This document shows, one piece after another, positions 1-6,400 of a stretch of DNA of 13,873 nt (position 1 is its first letter; the number at the start of each line of letters is the position of its first letter). The notes beneath the pieces were generated by a model that did no database searches, was not told where the DNA came from, and was given only the letters and a program-made list of their open reading frames with translations. This DNA is from Zygnema cylindricum (Eukaryota; Streptophyta; Zygnematophyceae; Zygnematales; Zygnemataceae): the NCBI GenBank assembly GCA_037447655.1, contig JBBHKE010002037.1:58876-72748 (forward strand), given 5' to 3'. The position numbers and the translations under genes were made by a program.

Positions 1-80
1 CTGCCAAAAAACTTGCTCAAGCTTTGGTGCTGTTGCCAAAAAACCTGCTTTGATGCTGTTGCCAAAAAACAGGCTTCGGT
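1..80. repeat. Partial tandem repeat at left window edge
   Basis: Three successive units each begin GCCAAAAAAC (at about 3, 35 and 61) and continue with GCTTTGGTGCTGTT-like sequence. Unit lengths are about 32 and 26 bp, with the third truncated by divergence after position 80. The array runs off the left edge, so its full size is unknown. There is no coding potential here. Confidence 0.7.
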
Positions 81-1037
81 TTCTAATTGGTTCAAGAGTC
101 TGCTTTGCATGGAAACATAAAGCGGCTTTATAACAAGCAGCGGCACTTGGAGTAAGTACGGAGAGCCATTTACACGTGCGAATTGAAGTTTTAGAGTACG
201 GAGTAGCGTGTTTCTGACATGGAACTGCTGAAAGGTTTCTTACTGCTACCATGTGACAGGTGACGTGACAGGGATCCGAAACAAACCGATATTTCAAGAT
301 TTTAAATTGTTTGCAGGACCTGCGATGTTCAACCTTTCCGTACAATCTAAAAGTTTTGTTTACATTGTCGATTGCTTCGAGTAAAAAACGTCATGAGAAA
401 AGTACACTACGCATTAGAAAGTTCAATATACATTACGCGTGTATGGACGAACCATGAAATTTCAAATTTGATTCGTATTATGATACTTTTCATGAAGAGA
501 TACAAATGTATAAAGCATCTAAAAAAGCTTCTGCGTGTACTGAAGCGTCCAGTTTCCTTTTTGCACGTGCGGTCCGTGACTTAAAGGTAGACGTCGCAAA
601 ATGTAACTGACAAAAAAATACTAATATTGTAATTCATATAGTTACTTATTTGGGGTATGGTTGCATCAGGAGGTCTTTGTAATAGTACGGACAATACAAT
701 TTATGTATTACGAAGGCCTTGGTTTTATCGTGTATCGTCTGTAAACAAGTTTTTATATACGTGTTTTAATTTGAGTGGGTCCTTGTAAGTTGACGATGAA
801 ATCTCTAAAATCGTCAATGATTTGAAACCGACCATTTTCGTATGGAAATCCGTACTTGCGTATTACGTACGTGTACTTCGCAAGTGTACCGCGTCAATGT
901 ACCTTAGAGATCTACTTCACCTTGCTGACTTTCAGGAAAAAACCGTACTTTTTTTCGACAAAGATTTACGGTCACCTTGTCCGAAGGCACGTGACTTCGG
1001 AGACCTGTGAAAAATTTCATTTTTTTTTTAAATGCCT
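81..1037. other. Intergenic AT-rich DNA, no gene seen
   Basis: Only short open frames with no recognisable protein similarity occur here. The stretch is unusually rich in GTAC/GTACG words, for example around 840..900, and has scattered CACGTG/ACGT cores. It looks like decayed repetitive or transposon-derived DNA, but no ends or coding remnants were identified. Confidence 0.6.
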
Positions 1038-1163
1038 CGATATATTGACGATACGATATATAGGCGATATATTGGAGATATATCGCGATATTTTGATTTT
1101 CAATATATCGAAGCGATATATCGACTATCGGGTAACTGAAATTCGATATATATCGAATATCGG
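1038..1163. repeat. CGATATA/TATATCG-rich block
   Basis: About 125 bp are built from CGATATA words and their reverse complements TATATCG, in both orientations and without fixed spacing. The block is therefore rich in short palindromes such as CGATATATCG. It abuts the left MITE-like element. It could be a degenerate satellite fragment or the subterminal part of a transposon; the sequence alone does not decide. Confidence 0.6.
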
Positions 1164-1187
1164 CAAACAGTCCTTGATACCCAACAC

Positions 1188-1408
1188 TACACCGCCAATC
1201 GCTATTAGCGTTGTGTACGCTAATTCCGTCCCGCTTTTTTTTTTTTTAATTCTCAAATATAGTTATCCATACTATTTAAAAAAAACCCTAATTCCTAATT
1301 AGAGTAAACGATTTCTTCGAAAATTTCAAAATTTCCAATTAGCGTAAACCACGCTAGTTATTCGTATACGCTAAAAAAACTTCTACGCTAATAGCGATTA
1401 GCGGTGTA
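1188..1408. mobile_element. MITE-like element 1 (24-bp terminal inverted repeats)
   Basis: The sequence at 1188..1211 (TACACCGCCAATCGC then TATTAGCGT) is the reverse complement of 1385..1408 with a single mismatch (C/T at the ninth base). The 221-bp interior is AT-rich, has no ORF of interest and repeats the word ACGCTAAT/ATTAGCGT. A 12-13 bp imperfect direct repeat (GTCCTTGATACCC at 1170..1182, GTCCTTTATCCC at 1423..1434) lies just outside and may mark the insertion site, but it is long for a target duplication. Size, structure and lack of coding capacity fit a non-autonomous DNA transposon. Superfamily unassigned. Confidence 0.65.
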
Positions 1409-1509
1409 CTGTATGTGTTGTGGTCCTTTATCCCACGCGTACTATTAGGGCGTACTTTTCATTTTCAAGTATGCTTATGATACGTCACCGGCTCACAGCC
1501 TCACACACT

Positions 1510-2053
1510 GTACACCGCGCATCGTTATTAGTGTCAAAGTTTAAATAGTGTGGAAGTAAATATACCGTCATTGACGCTAATTAAGATTTTTTTTTTTTTG
1601 TTAAAAAGGTGTATTCTAATTTCGGCGTTTATGCTAATTTGGGAACAGCAAAAATGGAATATTCGTTGTACGATTATATGCATTAATATATGTATCCGTA
1701 CAAAATATTTAAAATCGTACGCCGTCGTGAAATTTAACTATCCGTACATGTAAGACTAATTTACGTGTCAGAACAATCCCGTTTTTTTAGCGCACGATCC
1801 TATGCGTGCGCGTCTGATTTAGCTCATTTTTTGTAAAATTTTCACTTGAAAAGGTACATTTATGTACAGTCTGATATCGACCGTACACCACACTATTTAG
1901 ATATTATTGCAATTCGTCCTTTACGCTATTTTGTACGGTACCTTAATTTACGTCAAGAAAAAATTAAAATCATGTATCCTATTTGAGGAAAAAAATCAAA
2001 ATTTTAAGAACCCAAATTAGTGTCGTCGACACTAATAACGATGCGCGGTGTAC
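1510..2053. mobile_element. MITE-like element 2 (26-bp perfect terminal inverted repeats)
   Basis: Positions 1510..1535 (starting GTACACCGCGCATCG, ending TTAGTGTC) are the exact reverse complement of 2028..2053. The 544-bp interior is AT-rich and non-coding, with a nested inverted word pair (GCTAATTTGGG near 1632 and CCCAAATTAG at 2011). The terminal repeats share the pattern TACACCGC-NN-ATCG-Y-TATTAG-Y-GT with element 1, so both belong to one family although they differ more than twofold in length. No transposase remnant is visible. Superfamily unassigned. Confidence 0.7.
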
Positions 2054-2343
2054 TGTACTCATCATACCTTTCGCACCTTAAATTAGGGATCTGAAGACGC
2101 GTACAAAACGCGTACTTACGCGTACTTCCGAATCGCAAGGCAAGCGTTTGAAACGTGGCGACGACAGTACAATACAATATTGTACTGTACATGATCATAT
2201 CGTAGACATTTCTGTACTTTTTTGCACATTAAAACTAAGACATTGTCACGTCACGCCAAGCTAGGGGTGCACACTGTGAATAACAGCATGTTTATTAAAA
2301 CTCCTTCCGGTCTTATCATGTGAACAGACAGTTGACTCCATGG
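2054..2343. other. Upstream intergenic / promoter region
   Basis: The stretch between the second MITE-like element and the TATA-like box is about 290 bp. It holds GCGTAC-rich words at about 2098..2130, a GTACAATACAATATTGTACTGTAC-type partial palindrome at about 2166..2190, and one ACGT-core motif listed separately. If the TATA assignment is right, this is the proximal promoter of the RING-H2 gene, and it lies directly next to transposon-derived sequence. Confidence 0.4.
2247..2253 (+). promoter_or_regulatory. ACGT-core (CACGTCA) candidate bZIP site
   Basis: CACGTCA, the complement of TGACGTG, is an ACGT-core hexamer of the kind bound by plant bZIP factors. It sits about 90 bp upstream of the TATA-like box, a suitable distance for a proximal element. 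A 7-bp match can occur by chance, so the call is weak. Confidence 0.25.
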
Positions 2344-2350
2344 TATAAAA
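2344..2350 (+). promoter_or_regulatory. TATA-like box
   Basis: TATAAAA followed by a run of A lies about 170 nt upstream of the inferred 5'UTR donor site. A plant TATA box would place the start of transcription about 25-35 nt downstream, near 2375. No transcript evidence is available from the sequence. Confidence 0.4.
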
Positions 2351-2374
2351 AAAAAAACAGAACGTGGTTCCGAA

Positions 2375-2512
2375 CTACTCAAGCTTGGGAGACGAAGTCT
2401 GTGAGTAAGAAGATAATGAGAAGAAAGTTGAAGATTTTTAATCAACTTTTAAGGAATCTGTTTATCTCATTAGTTATCTCCTCTTGCAATCGTCTGCAAT
2501 AGCTTTGGAGAG
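2375..2512 (+). other. Probable non-coding exon 1 (5'UTR)
   Basis: The 5' boundary is inferred from the TATA-like box. The 3' boundary is the donor AG|GTAAAC at 2513. It pairs with the acceptor TTTTTCAG ending at 2713, eight bases before the first in-frame ATG of the main reading frame. That ATG at 2721 therefore lies at the head of exon 2, and the open frame upstream of it to 2694 would be intronic. The exon contains a small upstream ORF. Confidence 0.45.
2416..2502 (+). promoter_or_regulatory. Candidate upstream ORF in the 5'UTR
   Basis: If transcription starts near 2375, the first AUG is at 2416. It opens a 28-codon frame rich in Leu, Ile, Lys and Arg, ending in TAG at 2500..2502, ten bases before the inferred 5'UTR splice donor. 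Upstream ORFs of this size often reduce translation of the main frame. Peptide conservation cannot be judged here. Confidence 0.3.
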
Positions 2513-2713
2513 GTAAACAAGATTATATTCCGAAACAAAGATCATAAACAAGTAAGGAATCTATTATTTTGTCTATTTCTTTATTTTGTCTTTTTTGTGT
2601 CTTTACCTCTGTGTTTTTTATACCTCTGCAAAGCCTTAAAAAGCTTTTGTAAATAAAGTTGTTCACGGAGCAAAAACTGCGAAAACCGGAAGATTGTTAT
2701 TAATATTTTTCAG
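2513..2713 (+). other. Inferred 5'UTR intron (intron 1)
   Basis: A 201-bp T-rich stretch has donor GTAAAC and acceptor TTTTTCAG. It contains repeated ATTTTGTCT words around 2565..2592. Introns just before the start codon are frequent in plant genes. The call rests on splice consensus and on the acceptor immediately preceding the ATG. Confidence 0.5.
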
Positions 2714-2720
2714 TCGTCCA

Positions 2721-3472
2721 ATGGATGGCTGGCGTAACAGAGACGAATTTGAGAAAAGAAGTGTCTGGATGGATACTGGAGGGTTGGTGAATGAACGGAA
2801 GGAGAACAAAAATATAATCTCAAAACCTAAAATGACTGTGCCGGAGATGATTGCTTCCAAAGATTTGCTGAGGGGAAACTCAGGAAGATTTGGAGGAGGG
2901 GGAGGAGGAGGAGAGGTAAAAGGAGAGAGAAGAAATGAAGATGTGGAAGTCATGGTAGGCAGTACAAATAGTAGAGAGAGTGGCAAAAGTGGCAACTATG
3001 GAGGAGCTTCAGAAACGACAAATATATCTGACAAGAAGTCATTGCTGTCCGGACGAATATTAGGGAGGCATGGAGGAAGAGGAGGAGAAAAGAGTGGAGT
3101 AGGGGCGAAAGTTGAAGTAGCGGGTAAGGGAATCGATGAAGGAGGATGGGAAGCTTTTGAAGGAAATGGAAGAAAGTGGAAAAAAGGAAAGGAGAGAGGA
3201 AGGAATTTCAAGGAATCGTTAAAGGACGATTCTGATGATAAAGAAGAATTGGATTTTGGTTTTGCTGCGTCAGCTGATTTCTCGGAGAAGGAGAAAATAG
3301 GTGCAGGAGAAATAGAGGGCAAAGGGAGCTGTGGGAAGGAATTTAGCCAACCAGAGAGTTTAAACTTGAAGGTAAGGCAGAGAGCTGTTCAGGAAGTCTT
3401 GGAGGAGGAGGAGGAGAATGGAAATAACGAGGATTTTCATGGTCATGTTAAGGCAGGAAACCAGCCTTTCAG
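2721..3472 (+). CDS. Coding exon 2: N-terminal Gly/Lys/Glu-rich region (residues 1-251)
   Basis: The ATG at 2721 is the first in frame after the inferred acceptor at 2713, with G at +4. A second ATG four bases later is out of frame. The exon encodes a highly charged region rich in Gly, Glu, Lys and Arg with a Gly run (codons at about 2893..2914) and acidic stretches such as [12 protein letters not shown] and [12 protein letters not shown]. It has no recognisable domain and is probably disordered. It ends AG|GTAAGT in phase 2, and codon 251 (AG+C, Ser) is completed by the next exon, which supports the junction. Confidence 0.75.
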
Positions 3473-6400
3473 GTAAGTTCCTGGGAAGAAATGCATCTGA
3501 AAATCCTTGCTGTAAGAAATGGCTGCAATCGTGGATCCTTCAAGGGCCGCTTTTTTGTTTCTGAAGATAGTTTTTGTCTGGCTTGGAAGTATTTGGATTA
3601 TTAGTTTTTGTCTGGGCTAGTTTATGTTTACTTGGAAGTATTTGCATCATTAGTTTTTTTGTCTGAATTGATGCAAGCTAGGGGCTTCAGACTTTAGAGG
3701 TGTCGCAAAGAACGAGGAGTTTGCAGAGGTGGATGAATTTTTGACCAGATTTAAGTTATTTTTCTGTGTTTCTGTGTTTTGTGAGCAGCAGTCGTCACGA
3801 AACATGTAAGGGAACAGGATTTATGGATAAGGATGAAAAGACCACGAACTTTTGACAAGGCTAATTTATATTTTTTTGTTTTTTTTGTTTCCTTGATGCG
3901 TTTTGTGTGAACAGCAAACGTCATAGAACGAGTCATGTTGTAACGCAATTTTTGGATAGATGTGAAAGAGACAAAAATGAATGGAATAATAAATTGACCG
4001 AGGACAAGGAAGGGCACGTTTCCAGGGGTCCAATTTCGTGGCGTCCTCTCCAGGATGAAAATGGAGGCCGTGGAAGGTCCTGTTTTGGTTCTTCTGTTTC
4101 TTTGGAGGAGGAAACACTTCGGAAAAAAAACGATTTAGAAATGGAAAGTCTGGATTTGAAATTACAGATTGGCCTTGGAAGTGCTAAGAAGGATGGATTG
4201 GGTGGGGAGGGAAGCTTGGTAGAAAAACTTGATGTGGTTTGTGGGAAAACGAGTGGTGGAAATAGCGATGAAGCTGATGGTGAAGGGAATAGAAAAAGAG
4301 AAAGAGAGAATATGAATATGAATATGAGTACCAAAGGAGGAGAGCAGAATGGGTTTGAAGGGGGGAAAGGAGATAGTATTTTCCTTCGCGATGAAAATAT
4401 GGTGAATGAGTTGGGTGTGGAACTTGAAGTTGGTAATATCCGTTTGGATGACGACGATGGATTTAACAGAAGGGATAGAGGGACAGAAAATCAAAATGGA
4501 CTCGTAGTCTTAAATTTGACTGATTGGAATGATTCTCGTCCTCCACTGCCAGGCAGCAATGCTAGTCGAGAAGGCGGTTACCGAGATAATTGCAACAGTT
4601 ATTTTGGTGAACGTTCGGGAAATTTTCTACCCGCTTTTCCGAGAAATCGTAATAGAAATGATGGTTCTGATGCAGTAAGAAGCTTATTTCACGAACGTTG
4701 GGTAAATGAAAGGATGGAAAGAAATGGAAATAACTTAAATGGAGGACAATCTGTCGTAAATTCCGGAACTGAGGACCTAACAATCGGTAACATTCGCCTG
4801 GATGATGTCAATCTACCAAAAAAAGACGAAGCAAGGGAGAGAGACCGACCAACAGTAGATCTCCTAAACTGGGGCAACGTATTTCCGCATTCTGACAGAC
4901 GAGAGAGGGGTGGAGAGAGGGAAGGAGGGAGGGAAGGAGAGGGGGAAGGAGGGAGGGTCCAAGGCAATTCTTCTACTGGCATCACCGGTCAAGCTTCTGG
5001 ACTATTCTCTCCCGAGTTTCCCAGCCGGTCTAATAATCTCCATGGAGCGTTTAGATCACCGCTTGAGTCAAGACTGCCAAACAGACAGGAAGGTACACAG
5101 AGAGAGACTCTACTGCTTTCCGAAGAGGAATCTCCCCAAACACCATTTTCTCTCGATATTCTCTCGTCACCTCTTGTGGTCAGAGGAGGGCCGGAGAGAA
5201 GAGATGTGGGGGACTCTTGGGAAGGATTAAATAGTCCTCAGCTTCTGGACGAGAGGGAAGCTACATATGATCACACGACTAGGCCAACTTGGTCTCGTAT
5301 CGGTGATTTTAGTGTCCAAGGTGATGTGTTTACAACACGAGGAGAATCGGAGGATCATGGGTTAACCATTGGATTGCCCCATACTGCTACTGGCGAAGGA
5401 AGGACTTTGCCTTCTGTAAGCTTATTAAGAAGTAATGGTCAACATTGGAGAAATTCTCTAACGACAACATCTGAACAGGAAAGCAATGACTCTCGCTTGT
5501 CTGCATTAAGAACCACAGGACTCGGACTTGGTACTGGTACAATACCAGACGTCTTAATTGTGGAAAACATGGAAAGTCATAATTTGTCAAATGCAGATGC
5601 TCAGCCTCCAAACTCAACCTTTGGAGATTTGTGGGCATCTGGACGTTTGAGTGAACCCTCGGATATGGGCCATAGGTTGGTGGAGTTTCTACAGAGACGG
5701 TCTGAAACAGACGACCGAACGGCAAATGCAGGGAGACAGCACGAGAATGTGAATTTAGATATAGGAATGGATTTAAGAACCGGGCGTGGTAACCAAAACA
5801 GCAATGATCAAACTGTGGGAGTCTCGTCGATTGGAAGGTCTATTCTTGAAGAGTCGTCACGTCCCACTGGTGTCCCTCTGACAGATGTGGGAACTATGCC
5901 GAGAGCAATCAGAAGACGGTTAGGTCGGAGGTTTGGGTTGGGAGAAAGCTTGACTGGAAACGAGGACACCAATAACAGTAGGACAACAGCTAGGGTTCCT
6001 GGCTGGTCATCATCAGCTTCAGGTTTGTCTTTAGGCGACCATGATACTCGGATCATTGGATCGAACCAAAACTCGGGCAATACGGGTAGTGAACTGCCCT
6101 CTAATCGGGAAGAAATTTTGAGTGATCGAAGTACACGGACAATACGACGAATACAACGACGGGCACATAGGGCAGTTTCTGCTTTAGGAAGGGCAGTGGG
6201 AGAAGAGCCATCAAGGTTTCTGAACTCAGAGGTTGTGGAATTAGGAGATGATGAAGAAGAAAACCCTGTAGTCGAAGGTGTGAATCTAACAAATTTTGGA
6301 GGTGTGGCATCTGACGCGGCTGTCGGAGCTGGTGGAGAAGCAGAATCCCAGCTTGCAGCTGATGAGAGAATGGCTATGGAGCTTCAAGCAAGTTTAAATG

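Larger units (their letters stand above)
3473..3914 (+). other. Intron 2, with internal duplications
   Basis: The donor is AGGTAAGTTC and the acceptor is TGTGTGAACAG. The 442 bp hold a tandem repeat starting CTTGGAAGTATTTG (3582 and 3631). They also hold a decayed copy of the intron 2/exon 3 boundary (about 3774..3850). Both are listed separately. Confidence 0.8.

Noticed and set aside
856-1302. 148-codon + strand frame in the intergenic region
   Set aside because: It runs through the CGATATA block and the start of MITE-like element 1, with repeat-derived Ile/Tyr/Arg composition and no recognisable domain.
2694-2720. Upstream start codon at 2694 for the first coding exon
   Set aside because: It lies before the TTTTTCAG acceptor and encodes Phe/Leu/Ile from a T-rich intron tail. 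The ATG at 2721 follows the acceptor and fits the charged protein that follows.
2663-4494. Minus-strand Pro/Ser/Phe-rich frames opposite exons 2 and 3
   Set aside because: They are shadows of purine-rich Gly/Glu/Lys/Arg coding sequence on the + strand and match no known protein type.
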